Below, in pieces: positions 35,370-44,252 of a stretch of DNA of 64,000 nucleotides. The position numbers were made by a program, and so were the translations under genes. Below the pieces are notes generated by a model. That model was not told where the DNA came from, searched no databases, and saw nothing but the letters and a program-made list of their open reading frames with translations. Source of the DNA: an uncultured Fretibacterium sp. (GTDB taxonomy: Bacteria > Synergistota > Synergistia > Synergistales > Aminobacteriaceae); NCBI GenBank assembly GCA_946183145.1, contig CAMGZM010000001.1:397720-461719 (forward strand), written 5' to 3'. Each line of letters starts with the position of its first letter. Position 1 is the first letter of the stretch.

Positions 35370-36551
35370 TCACATCTCTCCTCTCAAATCATCAAGAAAT
35401 ACTCTGAGTCTTTCCTTTGTTACGTGCTGCATAACTACAATGTGTGCGAGTTCACCGCCGAGTCGTTTGTCAAAATCGGGCGCAAGGTCATATTTCTTTG
35501 CGACTGACTCACTTGGCCTCTTGAAGTACACAGTGTTAGACATAGGCTCAAGCCATGCGGGCCAGTTCATTCGGTCAAGCTCATCTTTAAGCCAGCGTGC
35601 ATTCTCAAGAAATTTTGCGGTCTGCTCTGTGAAATCCTCTTTGCTTGTGTGCTGCAATATCCACCAGAATTTTAACGGAGTCATTGCTGAACGTGAGCAG
35701 TTTATCATCGGCATACTGCAATTCAGGTAAGGAACATCGTAACGGGTCTGATTGTCGCGGACTTCCTTTGTTGTGAGGAAAAATCCGGCGGGCTCGTCCA
35801 TTCCGAAAAATTTATGCCCGCTTACAGCAATCGAGTCGAACAGAGTAATTTTCCTGTTCACAATGTCTCTGTACTCAGTGTAAGGCAGGTAAGCTCCGAA
35901 TAATGCCCCGTCAACATGCCTGTAAATGTCCGTAATATTATGGCGCGCAAAAATCTTGTTCAGCCCGGCCATGTCATCAACACCGCCCTTGAATGTCGTA
36001 CCAAGAGCATACACAACCAATGCAGGCCGCCCGGGAATTATTGCCTTGTCTAACTCTTCAGGAATCATTCGCCCGTGAACATCTGAAGGAATCAGCGCGA
36101 GCTCCAAATTCTGCAAGTCCGCAAGCCTCCTCGATGAGTAATGCGCCGACTCTGAGACATACACAACTGGCTTCATGCCCGTTTTCTTTTCGAGGTACTT
36201 CGCGCCGAAATATATACCGTGATTGTTACCGTCTGTGCCGCTGAATGTTACGATTCCCCAGAAATTATTTTCATCAAAGCCGTAAAGAGGGGCGAGTCGT
36301 TCGATGACTTCCCGCTCAAAGTCTATAGTGTTCAGCTTCAGGTGATGCCCGTCAATGTCAAAAGGATCTCCGCAGTTATTCACCATTGTGAGATTAAGCC
36401 CGCTGCCTGAAAACCACCTGTAGAAACCACGAAGCTCGCTGCTCTGGTTCATAGGGTAGCCCATATCATTCGCCCTCTCTGAAACAATATCACCCGCGAA
36501 TTTGTCTAAACGCGCTTCAGCCGGATCTATCGCTGTGTTATTCGCCGACAT
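35370..36551 (-). CDS. PLP-dependent histidine/aromatic amino-acid decarboxylase (group II)
   Basis: Fold-type I PLP decarboxylase. The cofactor lysine is in AVSGHKFFGMDEPAGFF, the Asp that contacts the pyridine nitrogen in YRHVDGALFGAYL, and the ring-stacking His in VYVSESAHYSSRRLAD. NPxD-like GDPFDIDGHHLKLNTIDFE and GTDGNNHGIYFGAKYL match bacterial histidine decarboxylases best, so histamine production from histidine is the leading guess. A related amino-acid substrate is possible. About 393 residues from the ATG at 36551 (GGAGGT ahead); the frame is open to 36617 but that extension is not family-like. Confidence 0.85.
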   Translation of the reverse strand: MSANNTAIDPAEARLDKFAGDIVSERANDMGYPMNQSSELRGFYRWFSGSGLNLTMVNNCGDPFDIDGHHLKLNTIDFEREVIERLAPLYGFDENNFWGIVTFSGTDGNNHGIYFGAKYLEKKTGMKPVVYVSESAHYSSRRLADLQNLELALIPSDVHGRMIPEELDKAIIPGRPALVVYALGTTFKGGVDDMAGLNKIFARHNITDIYRHVDGALFGAYLPYTEYRDIVNRKITLFDSIAVSGHKFFGMDEPAGFFLTTKEVRDNQTRYDVPYLNCSMPMINCSRSAMTPLKFWWILQHTSKEDFTEQTAKFLENARWLKDELDRMNWPAWLEPMSNTVYFKRPSESVAKKYDLAPDFDKRLGGELAHIVVMQHVTKERLRVFLDDLRGEM

Positions 36552-36628
36552 AATTATTACCTCCTGCAAAAAAAATGAGGGACAAGGATTTTTTTCCTCA
36601 TCCCCCCTTAATGACAATTATACTATGA

Positions 36629-37600
36629 TTACTTTCTGCGCTTCTTCAGCATGTCGACATAAACCGCAAGAAGTATCACTATGCCTTTTGCGATCTGCTG
36701 CCAGAAGGAATTTAGTCCCAGAAGATTCAAGCCGTTGTTCAGGACTCCGATGATTAACACGCCGATCATTGTCGAGCCGATTTTGCCGACTCCGCCTGAC
36801 ATTGACGTACCGCCCAGAACCGTCGCCGCAATTGCGTCCATCTCGAAACTTTGTCCCGCTGTGGGCTGACCCGATGCCATTCTCGCGCAAAGCACAACGC
36901 CCGTAAACGCCGCCAAAAATCCGCTCATCGTGTAGACAAGCATTTTCGTCCTCGCAACGTTCACACCTGAGAATATCGCTGCCTTGTCATTTCCTCCGAC
37001 CGCGTAAACATGACGGCCGAAACGAGTCTTACTCAGCAATATCACGCACACAATCAGGAACACAATCATGTAGATTACGGGATAAGGTATAGGCCCAAGC
37101 CAGCCCGTTCCGATAATCTGATAGTCCGGGAACATTGCGCGTATAGGCTGACCGTTCGAGTAAATATACGCCGCGCCTCTCGCAATCTGCATCATTGCAA
37201 GCGTTACGATGAACGGAGGAATTGTAGTTTTTGCGATGACGAATCCGTTGAAGAGTCCTAACGCCGTTCCGATTACGATAGCAAGTATTACGGCCTGCGC
37301 TACGGGCATGTTGTTGAATGCGATGAAGCCCGCGCTGAGAGTCCCGGAAAGAGCGAGGATTGAGCCGACAGACAAATCAATTCCGCCCGTAATGATTGCG
37401 AATGTCATTCCGAACGCAAGACAGGCATTTGATGACACCTGACGCAATACGTTCACTAAGTTTCGCTGTGAGTAGAAGACTCCGTTTGTTGTGAGCGACA
37501 ATATTACGCACATCGCAAGAAGCCCGATAAGCGTACCCATATTTTCTTTGAAGTAGCGCGCAAATCCGTTCTGCGCTTTAACCTGATTTTCAAGCGGCAT
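36629..37600 (-). CDS. rbsC: Ribose-type sugar ABC transporter permease
   Basis: Inner-membrane permease of the CUT2 class with about eight to ten hydrophobic helices. Family segments: GMTFAIITGGIDLSVGSILA (the GGIDLSVGS motif), LNGFVIAKTTIPPFIVTLAM, YAVGGNDKAAIFSGVNV and ATVLGGTSMSGGVG. About 323 residues from the ATG at 37600; the upstream nine codons overlap rbsA and lack a ribosome binding site of their own. It overlaps rbsA by 11 bases. Confidence 0.92.
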   Translation of the reverse strand: MPLENQVKAQNGFARYFKENMGTLIGLLAMCVILSLTTNGVFYSQRNLVNVLRQVSSNACLAFGMTFAIITGGIDLSVGSILALSGTLSAGFIAFNNMPVAQAVILAIVIGTALGLFNGFVIAKTTIPPFIVTLAMMQIARGAAYIYSNGQPIRAMFPDYQIIGTGWLGPIPYPVIYMIVFLIVCVILLSKTRFGRHVYAVGGNDKAAIFSGVNVARTKMLVYTMSGFLAAFTGVVLCARMASGQPTAGQSFEMDAIAATVLGGTSMSGGVGKIGSTMIGVLIIGVLNNGLNLLGLNSFWQQIAKGIVILLAVYVDMLKKRRK

Positions 37601-39104
37601 CAATATTTCCTCCTGTCCCTGTTGCATAACGCATGATTGTTTCCTGGCTCAACTCGTTTTTGCTGAGATTGGCTGTAACTCGTCCCTCGTGCATGACTAA
37701 TACGCGGTCTGACATGTTTATGACTTCCGGCAAATCTGAGCTTATCATGAGAATCGCGACTCCCTGTTTCGCAAGCTCATTCATGAAGCCGTAAATTTCC
37801 GCCCTCGCTCCTACGTCGACTCCTCTTGTCGGCTCATCGAGGATTAATAGCTTCGGATTTGTCGCAAGCCATTTCGCAATTACTATCTTCTGCTGATTCC
37901 CGCCTGAAAGATTTTCCGCAAGCTGATCCGCTGAAGGAGTTTTTATCGCCAGTTCCTTAATGTAGCGCGTGATTGTGTCAGTCTCTTTCGACAGATTGCC
38001 CAATGGCCGCCCCCTGAAAATTTCATGAAGCACCGTTAATGTGAGGTTGTAGCCTACGGAATTTATCAGCACGAGTCCTTCTTCCTTGCGGTTCTCAGGC
38101 ACCATTGCGATTCCGTTGTTCATGGCCTGACGCACTGAGCGAATATGTACAGGCTTTCCGTCAATCAGAATTTCTCCCGTATACTTGTCATCGATTCCGA
38201 AAATGCAGTGTGCAGTCTCAGATCTTCCAGCACCGACAAGCCCGGACATTCCGACAATTTCGCCCTCACGAACTGCGAACGATACGCCGTTGACGAACGG
38301 AGGCGATACCAAGTCTTTCACCTCGATAACAACCTTGCCCGGCTTCACATCGTCTTTGAAGTAAAGCTGTGTCAGTTCACGCCCAACCATCATGGCGATT
38401 AACTGGTCGTTTGTTGTCTCTCTAGTGTTGACTGTTCCGACATACTGACCGTCGCGCATAATCGTAACCCGGTCTGTTATCGCGAAAAGCTCGCTCATTC
38501 TGTGGGATATGTAGATGATTCCGATTCCCTCAGCCTTAAGCTGTCTCATCGTCTCAAAAAGTACTTCCGTCTCTTTGTCCGTCAATGACGCTGTAGGCTC
38601 ATCCATCACTAGAATGTCAGCTTTTACTGATAACGCCTTTGCGATTTCAACCATCTGCTGTTGCGCTATGCTCAAGTCCTTTATGAGCGTGTTCGGGTCA
38701 AAATCGAGTCCGAGTCGCTGCAACATTTTCCGGGCGGCTTCATTCTCTTCACCGCGCTTGATTATGCCCGCAACGTTTCTTTCACGGCCTAAGTACATAT
38801 TCTCAGCAATCGACAAGTACGGGACTAAGCACAATTCCTGATGAATGACGCTGATTCCGTGAGCCTGTGAGTCAGCGACGCTCTTCATGATGTGGGACTC
38901 GCCCTTAACGATTACTTCTCCTTCTTCAGGGATATATATACCTGCAAGGCACTTGATGAGGGTAGATTTTCCTGCTCCGTTCTCGCCTAAAAGCGCGTGG
39001 ACTTCTCCGGCTCTAAGCTCAAAATTTACGTCCTTCAATGCGTAAACGCCGGGGAATTTCTTGTGAATGTGTTTCATCTGGAGCAAAATATTTTCTTCTG
39101 CCAT
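37590..39104 (-). CDS. rbsA: Ribose-type sugar ABC transporter tandem ATPase
   Basis: Dual-ABC ATPase that powers the importer. First domain: GENGAGKSTLIKCLAGIY, LSIAQQQMVEIAKAL, ILVMDEPTASLTDKE. Second domain has the degenerate Walker A typical of RbsA/MglA (GLVGAGRSETAHCIFG), then NLSGGNQQKIVIAKWLA and LILDEPTRGVDVGA. About 504 residues from the ATG at 39104, which follows GGAGGTG. CUT2 systems carry one such gene. Confidence 0.95.
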   Translation of the reverse strand: MAEENILLQMKHIHKKFPGVYALKDVNFELRAGEVHALLGENGAGKSTLIKCLAGIYIPEEGEVIVKGESHIMKSVADSQAHGISVIHQELCLVPYLSIAENMYLGRERNVAGIIKRGEENEAARKMLQRLGLDFDPNTLIKDLSIAQQQMVEIAKALSVKADILVMDEPTASLTDKETEVLFETMRQLKAEGIGIIYISHRMSELFAITDRVTIMRDGQYVGTVNTRETTNDQLIAMMVGRELTQLYFKDDVKPGKVVIEVKDLVSPPFVNGVSFAVREGEIVGMSGLVGAGRSETAHCIFGIDDKYTGEILIDGKPVHIRSVRQAMNNGIAMVPENRKEEGLVLINSVGYNLTLTVLHEIFRGRPLGNLSKETDTITRYIKELAIKTPSADQLAENLSGGNQQKIVIAKWLATNPKLLILDEPTRGVDVGARAEIYGFMNELAKQGVAILMISSDLPEVINMSDRVLVMHEGRVTANLSKNELSQETIMRYATGTGGNIDAA

Positions 39105-39129
39105 AAAATTTTTCACCTCCGCAAAACAC

Positions 39130-39160
39130 AAAGACAGGAGTTTTTACGCTCCTGCCTCCG
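39130..39160 (-). promoter_or_regulatory. Intercistronic hairpin between rbsB and rbsA
   Basis: CAGGAG (39135-39140) and CTCCTG (39149-39154) form a hairpin with flanking complementarity. It is followed on the minus strand by TTTGTGTTTTG, a weak T tract. It likely protects the rbsB message or terminates part of the transcripts, so the binding protein exceeds the transporter. Confidence 0.45.
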
Positions 39161-39172
39161 TCAAATTATAGT

Positions 39173-40096
39173 CTATTGCCAGCCGTCAACGCCGAATGAG
39201 TCAACGTTCTCTGCTGTGATGAGCTGAACGGGAACGGGGATATGCTTGTCGACTTTTTCGCCCGCGAGAATCTTATAGGCCATCTCTACGCCGATTTTGC
39301 CGATGTTGATGGGGGACTGAGCCGCTGTTCCAGTCATGTCGCCTTCCTTGATTGCCTTTTTCGCATCGGGTGAACCGTCAACGCCATAAATCAATACGCC
39401 CTTCATGTTCGCGGCCTTGAGTGCCTGAATTACTCCGCGCGCTGTAGGGTCATTGACGCACATAACAACGTTCATGTCCGGGTGAGCCTGAATGATGTTC
39501 TCCATCTTGGGCATTGCGATTTCGAGCTGTCCTTCTGAGCTGTCTTCCGCAACAATCGTAAATTCGGGGTGCTTCTCGATTGTTGCCTTGAAGTTCGCTA
39601 TACGGTCAATGCCTGTCTTTGTTGTGGGATGTCCGAGAATTACGGCTTTTCCGCCTTTGGGCAAACGCTTGAGCATGTCCTCAGCGCAAACGAGTCCGGC
39701 CGCAAGGTTGTCTGATGCGACTATGCACGCTACGTAATCCTCATCGTAGACAGCCGCGTCAACATTGATGATCGGGATTCCTGCTTCGTGAGCGGCCATG
39801 AGTCCGGGAGCTACTGCCTGCCAGTCTACAGGGTTGAGGAATATTGCGTCAACGCCCTGCGCTACCATGTCCTCAATCTGTGAGATCTGCTTCACGGGGT
39901 CAAGTGCGGGGTCAAGCGTGATGAGCGTGTCGCCGTTCGCCTCAACTGCTGCCTTGATTGCGTCATTCATGACTCCAAAAAAGGGGTTGTTCATCGTCAT
40001 AAATGTAGCTCCGAACTTCTTTCCCTGTGCGCCTGCTACACAGACCGAACCGATAATGAGGGATACTGCGAGGAGTAATACAAAAAGTTTCTTCAT
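39173..40096 (-). CDS. rbsB: Sugar-binding periplasmic protein of the ribose-type importer
   Basis: Substrate-binding protein, first gene of the importer. Signal peptide MKKLFVLLLAVSLIIGSVCVAGA. The two-lobed periplasmic-binding-protein fold of the LacI/RbsB kind is shown by GATFMTMNNPFFGVMNDAIK, QISQIEDMVAQGVDAIFLNP, INVDAAVYDEDYVACIVASD, VVMCVNDPTARGVIQALKAA and GVDGSPDAKKAI. 307 residues. The ligand is probably ribose, allose or another pentose/heptose; the adjacent FGGY kinase suggests a ketose. Confidence 0.9.
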   Translation of the reverse strand: MKKLFVLLLAVSLIIGSVCVAGAQGKKFGATFMTMNNPFFGVMNDAIKAAVEANGDTLITLDPALDPVKQISQIEDMVAQGVDAIFLNPVDWQAVAPGLMAAHEAGIPIINVDAAVYDEDYVACIVASDNLAAGLVCAEDMLKRLPKGGKAVILGHPTTKTGIDRIANFKATIEKHPEFTIVAEDSSEGQLEIAMPKMENIIQAHPDMNVVMCVNDPTARGVIQALKAANMKGVLIYGVDGSPDAKKAIKEGDMTGTAAQSPINIGKIGVEMAYKILAGEKVDKHIPVPVQLITAENVDSFGVDGWQ

Positions 40097-40152
40097 GATA
40101 AGAGACTTCCTCCTGTATAAAATTTTTGTGCAAATGAAAAATGGATAAAGTA

Positions 40153-40158
40153 ATTATA
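40153..40158 (-). promoter_or_regulatory. Predicted -10 of the rbsBAC operon
   Basis: Minus-strand TATAAT preceded by GCTG. At 17 bases upstream is TGCAAA, a poor -35. The leader to rbsB would be about 50 bases, with the AGGAGG-type ribosome binding site in it. Confidence 0.4.
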
Positions 40159-40299
40159 CAGCGTGAGGGATAATTTTGCAGATGATGTTACAAAATGATA
40201 AACATAAAATAAATTAAAGATTTTTTCTCAAAACACAGCGCATATGCTCCTTGCTTTACTTTTTCACTTTTCTTCACTAGAATACAAATACATAGCAAT

Positions 40300-40612
40300 A
40301 TGGGCGTTCTTTAACAGGAACGGATAAACACACAACAGTCTTAGAGCTGTTTAGGCTGGCATGTAGCCTTTGTGATTTTCGTATCGCATAAAAATTGCCA
40401 AATAATAGTTCAGGGCAGAGGCGGGAGTCAGACAAAGTAATAGGATAAGGTGTAAAAGCCTTTACCAGATAGAAGCTGAGTAAGCCAGCTCCAGCGAATA
40501 AGGGTATTCTGAGGTGGAAGTATCATGCTCAGACATTAGGCCGCGTACCAAACTTGACTGAAAGCCCTAGCGTAACAGCAAGGGAATACTTACTTGATGG
40601 ATTCCCGCTTCA
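40300..40612. other. Structured non-coding flank of a TnpB element, candidate omega-RNA remnant
   Basis: About 310 bases without a plausible reading frame but dense in short hairpins: AGGCT/AGCCT (40353-40369), GTAAA/TTTAC (40452-40465), AGCTG/CAGCT (40474-40490), GAATA/TATTC (40496-40509), CCCTAGC/GCAAGGG with one mismatch (40565-40584) and GGGAAT/ATTCCC (40582-40606). It lies directly 3' of a dead tnpB, where IS200/IS605 elements encode the guide RNA of TnpB. The hairpins are strand-symmetric, so I cannot assign the strand. The stretch 40097-40300 holds the rbs promoter region and nothing else I recognise. Confidence 0.45.
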
Positions 40613-40640
40613 CTGTCTTGATTATTTTGGGATTGCGCTA

Positions 40641-41258
40641 TCAATAAACATTATGAAGGGCAGTTCCATTCACAAACATTAAGATTCTTAACGTTCTTCC
40701 GAAGTCAAAACCGACTCTTTTACCAGATCTGAATTTGACTGTTTCGCACGGAACATCACAGCACAGATAAACATAAATATCGCCGAGCAAATCACGCTTA
40801 ACAGTTACTGTTTTCACTTTGCCTTCTATATTCCGGGATTTGAAGTATCTGTACCATTTTTCGCCTATTCGTATTTTTCCGTTTGCTTCATCTATAGACC
40901 AGCCGTATTGCTTCAGCGTGAAAGACCTGTATTTTTTCACTTTGCGGAATTTCGGAGGGGAAGCCTTCTGCCTGCGCTTTAGACTCTTCCAGAAACGGAA
41001 ATATAACAAGTCGATTCTTTCTACGACATTTTACACGGCCTGGGCATTAAGAATTTTCATGTACGCAAATTTTTCCGTCCGCTTCAGCTTGGTTATGTGC
41101 TTCTGCAAATCGTTCTTGTGAATATATTTGCCGTAAAGCCGGTAATATCTCCTGTGAAGGGCTATGCAGTGATTGTAGATTAACCCCGCAATATCTATCA
41201 GCCTCATTATTTCACCGCAACGGCTCGAATGATACAGCTTGAAGCAAAATGTTTTCAT
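40641..41258 (-). pseudogene. tnpB (IS200/IS605 OrfB) pseudogene: nonsense codon and 3' truncation
   Basis: RNA-guided TnpB nuclease of the IS200/IS605 group. The N terminus (IDIAGLIYNHCIALHRRYYR, ILNAQAV) runs into TAA at 41031-41033. The very same frame continues without shift as NVVERIDLLYFRFWKSLKRR, then YRSFTLKQYGWSIDEANGK, VKTVTVKRDLLGDIYVY and the RuvC-I block RVGFDFGRTLRILMF. The usual residue at the stop is Gln in QAVQNVVERID, so a single CAA to TAA change explains it. The frame then ends 13 codons after RuvC-I; RuvC-II, the zinc finger and RuvC-III are gone. No tnpA is nearby. So the element is dead as a nuclease. Confidence 0.85.
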
Positions 41259-41269
41259 GATTAATCGAT

Positions 41270-41287
41270 TATACTATTCACATCCCA
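41270..41287 (+). promoter_or_regulatory. -10-like TATACT with downstream ATCCCA upstream of the FGGY kinase
   Basis: TATACT (41270-41275), six bases, ATCCCA (41282-41287), then ACAGGAGG. No -35. The same spacing is seen before four other genes here. Confidence 0.4.
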
Positions 41288-41311
41288 AAACACACAGGAG
41301 GAAATCACATC

Positions 41312-42604
41312 ATGAATTACACGCTCGGTATAGACACAGGCACAACATCAGTAAGCATAGCCGCAATCAACGAAGCTCATGAACTCGTAACAAGCAGAAC
41401 CGTAAATCACAATGCGTTCATCAAGGGCGATTTCCCCGAGTCAAAAGTGCAGGACTCGAATCGCATTCTTGATATTGTCATGGCCGGACTCGAATCGATA
41501 ACGCAGGAATACGGCAGACCGTCAGCAATCGGATTCACAGGGCAGATGCACGGAGTCTTATACCTCGACAAAAACGGAAATCCCGTATCACCCCTCTACA
41601 CATGGGAAGACCCAAGCGCGAATATTCCCGTAAACGGCGAGTCATCACTTCACATTCTCCATTCACACGGCGTGAAATGCTCTGCAGGTTACGGAGTTTC
41701 GACTCACTTCTATTTGCAGCGTGCCGGGAAAATTCCTTCTGACGCTGTGAGACTCTCAACGATCAGCGACTACATTGCGATGAAGTTATGCGGGAAAAAT
41801 TCCCCGGTTCTTTCTGCTGAAATGGCAGCGGGACTCGGAGGCTTTGACGTTCGCAAAAGGGAGTTCATGACAGACCGACTCGAATCGGCGGGCGTAGATG
41901 TCTCGTACCTTCCTGAAAACGTGAAGGGCTATGCGGTAATCGGCCATGCGCTGAATAATGTGCCTGTGATAACTTCAATGGGAGATAATCAGGCGAGCTT
42001 TATGGGTTCGGTTGACGGTGATAATACGCTGCTGCTTAATGTCGGAACAGGCTCTCAGGTCTCATTCATGACGCGTGAATTTGCAGAGACTGACGGCGAT
42101 ATAGAGCTGCGGCCATACGGTGATGATTATTTGCTTGCGGGGGCGGCTTTGTGCGGGGGGAGGGCTTATGCGATGCTCGAAAATTTTTACCGGGAAATCT
42201 GCGAGAGTTCGTGCTATGAGATGATGAATCAACATGCTGAAGAGTTTTTACGGACTAAGGGACTGACTCAGGCGTGGAATGTCGACACAAGATTTCAGGG
42301 TACGCGCTCGAATCCTGACATCACCGGGAGCATTACGGGAATCACTGACGGGAATTTTACGCCGGGAGCGTTCACAGTCGGAGTCATTCGGGGAATCATC
42401 ACGGAGCTTTTCAACATGTACACGGCCATGAAGAATTTGACGGGAAGGAATGCGCTTGCGATTGTCGGATCAGGCAACGGACTCAGGAAGAACGAAATCA
42501 TGAGGAGGATTGCGGGGGAAATTTTCGGGCTTGATGTCAATATTCCTAAATATCAGGAGGAAGCAGCGAGAGGCTGTGCGATTTGCACGATGAATTTCGT
42601 GTAG
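41312..42604 (+). CDS. FGGY carbohydrate kinase, sedoheptulokinase-like
   Basis: ATP-dependent ketose kinase. The FGGY N-terminal phosphate loop is LGIDTGTTSVSIAAI. The block GFTGQMHGVLYLDKNGNPVS followed by PLYTWEDPSA, the GYGVSTHFYLQRAG segment and SMGDNQASFMGSV correspond better to sedoheptulokinase (SHPK) than to xylulokinase, where DNA-type residues replace DNQAS. The C-terminal nucleotide site has IVGSGNGLRKNE. 430 residues, shorter than xylulokinase (~490). Divergent from the rbs importer, only the IS remnant between them, so the two may take up and phosphorylate the same sugar. Substrate is inferred. Confidence 0.8.
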   Translation: MNYTLGIDTGTTSVSIAAINEAHELVTSRTVNHNAFIKGDFPESKVQDSNRILDIVMAGLESITQEYGRPSAIGFTGQMHGVLYLDKNGNPVSPLYTWEDPSANIPVNGESSLHILHSHGVKCSAGYGVSTHFYLQRAGKIPSDAVRLSTISDYIAMKLCGKNSPVLSAEMAAGLGGFDVRKREFMTDRLESAGVDVSYLPENVKGYAVIGHALNNVPVITSMGDNQASFMGSVDGDNTLLLNVGTGSQVSFMTREFAETDGDIELRPYGDDYLLAGAALCGGRAYAMLENFYREICESSCYEMMNQHAEEFLRTKGLTQAWNVDTRFQGTRSNPDITGSITGITDGNFTPGAFTVGVIRGIITELFNMYTAMKNLTGRNALAIVGSGNGLRKNEIMRRIAGEIFGLDVNIPKYQEEAARGCAICTMNFV

Positions 42605-42641
42605 AATATTCCCATTCCCACACACAAAGGAGCATTCAGCA

Positions 42642-44252
42642 ATGGCCAAAAAGAAACCGGAAGAATCATCACTCAACCTTGACGCAATACTCTTCAATTG
42701 CCGCGATATTCTGAGGCAGGCGCGCAACTCCGGCTCATTCTTCGAGAAAAGAGACATGATGCTTACGCTCGTATTTCTGCGCTTCATGGGCGAAAAATTC
42801 GAGGAAGGAAAGAAAGTTCTTCACGAGGAATTACTCAAAAAGGGAATCGATCCCGATGACCCGGAAATTCACGCGGCATTCTTTGACGATGATCCGACAT
42901 TCACCGACGGAACATATAACCTCCCGCCCGGCTCGCGATGGCACGAAATCATAAACACTCCAGCTACGAATCTCAACAAGGCACTCGACAACGCGCTTCA
43001 CATAATCGGTGAAAGCAGTCCCATTCTCAAAGGCTGCATCATAGATGGCACATTCACAACAAGAGGACTCCTCCCGAATGACATCAAGAAAGTTGTCGAT
43101 GAAGTCAACAAAATCTCACACAAAACTTTCGGCGAGGAAAAAGACCTCATAGGCCGAGTGTATGAATACTTCCTCAAAGAGTTTGCAGTAAACGCCACGA
43201 AAGAAGAAGGCGAGTTCTATACCCCTCATGATGTCGTTCAGCTCATAGCGTCAATGATTCGGCCGTTCGACGGAACACTGTACGATCCCTGCTGCGGCTC
43301 CGGGGGAATGTTCATTCAGAGCGCGGAACTTGTGAAGGCGAAATTAGGCGACCTGACTCACATCAACATTTACGGGCAGGAGAAAGAACCCGCAACATAC
43401 CGACTCGCGAAAATGAATCTTGCCTTGCGCGGAATAAGCCACAATCTTGGCACAGGCGCAGACTCCTCATTCACGCATGACATTCACAGGGGGATATACT
43501 TCGATTACATTATGGCAAATCCCCCCTTCAACCTCAAAAACTGGTACAACTCAAACCTTCAGCACGACTCACGCTGGACTGATTACGGACTCCCCCCCGA
43601 AAGCAACGCTAATTATGCCTGGATTCTTCACATCCTCTCACACTTGAAGCCCCTCGAAGGCGTTGCGGGATTCTTGCTCGCTAACGGCGCATTAGGAGAC
43701 GGCGACACACAATCAATACGCCAGAAATTAATCGACAATGACAAAGTAGAGGCGATAATCATCCTTCCCCGCGAGTTATTCATCACAACAGACATCAGCG
43801 TAACACTATGGATACTCAACCAGAACAAGAAGGGCGGACTCTATCATGGCCGGAGTCTCCGAAACCGTGAGCGTGAAATTCTCTTCATGGATCTGCGTAC
43901 GTGGACTGAAAACGCAGTAAAGAGTGAGGGCAAAAAGAAATACCGTCTCACGCCTGAGCAAATCACGAGAGCTTCAGAGATTTATCACACGTGGCAGGAA
44001 GAAGGGACTGACGGCAAAAATTACTCGTCGCCGGAGCTTTTCAGGAGTGTTAATGCTGAGGAAGTTGCGCGCAATGATTACAGCCTTGTGCCGAGCAGGT
44101 ATATCGAGTTCAGGGACAAGGACATGGATATAGATTTTGTGGGCGAGATGCTGAGGATTCAGACGGAAATGCGCGCGATTATGTCGGAGGAGAAAGAGTC
44201 GCGGGAAAATCTTGTGGACGCATTCGGGGGAATCGGTTATGGGATTGACTGA
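42642..44252 (+). CDS. hsdM: Type I restriction-modification DNA methyltransferase subunit M
   Basis: N6-adenine methyltransferase of a type I system. The N-terminal HsdM helical domain (FEKRDMMLTLVFLRFMGEKF, about 30-150) precedes the SAM motif LYDPCCGSGGMFIQS (Asp215) and the catalytic NPPF (293-296). The HsdM-specific KEEGEFYTPHDVVQLIASMI and FLLANGALGDGDTQSIRQKL are present. 536 residues, complete. Its end overlaps hsdS by 14 bases. It has a good AAAGGAG site and a TAGAAT-N6-ATTCCCA leader. Confidence 0.95.
   Translation: MAKKKPEESSLNLDAILFNCRDILRQARNSGSFFEKRDMMLTLVFLRFMGEKFEEGKKVLHEELLKKGIDPDDPEIHAAFFDDDPTFTDGTYNLPPGSRWHEIINTPATNLNKALDNALHIIGESSPILKGCIIDGTFTTRGLLPNDIKKVVDEVNKISHKTFGEEKDLIGRVYEYFLKEFAVNATKEEGEFYTPHDVVQLIASMIRPFDGTLYDPCCGSGGMFIQSAELVKAKLGDLTHINIYGQEKEPATYRLAKMNLALRGISHNLGTGADSSFTHDIHRGIYFDYIMANPPFNLKNWYNSNLQHDSRWTDYGLPPESNANYAWILHILSHLKPLEGVAGFLLANGALGDGDTQSIRQKLIDNDKVEAIIILPRELFITTDISVTLWILNQNKKGGLYHGRSLRNREREILFMDLRTWTENAVKSEGKKKYRLTPEQITRASEIYHTWQEEGTDGKNYSSPELFRSVNAEEVARNDYSLVPSRYIEFRDKDMDIDFVGEMLRIQTEMRAIMSEEKESRENLVDAFGGIGYGID

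Noticed and set aside
40300..40612. Group II intron fragment in the structured region
   Set aside because: No domain V-like hairpin, no intron 5' GTGYG end and no reverse transcriptase; TnpB context fits better.
41259..41311. Left end of the IS200/IS605 element
   Set aside because: No diagnostic subterminal hairpin or target motif could be identified by eye.
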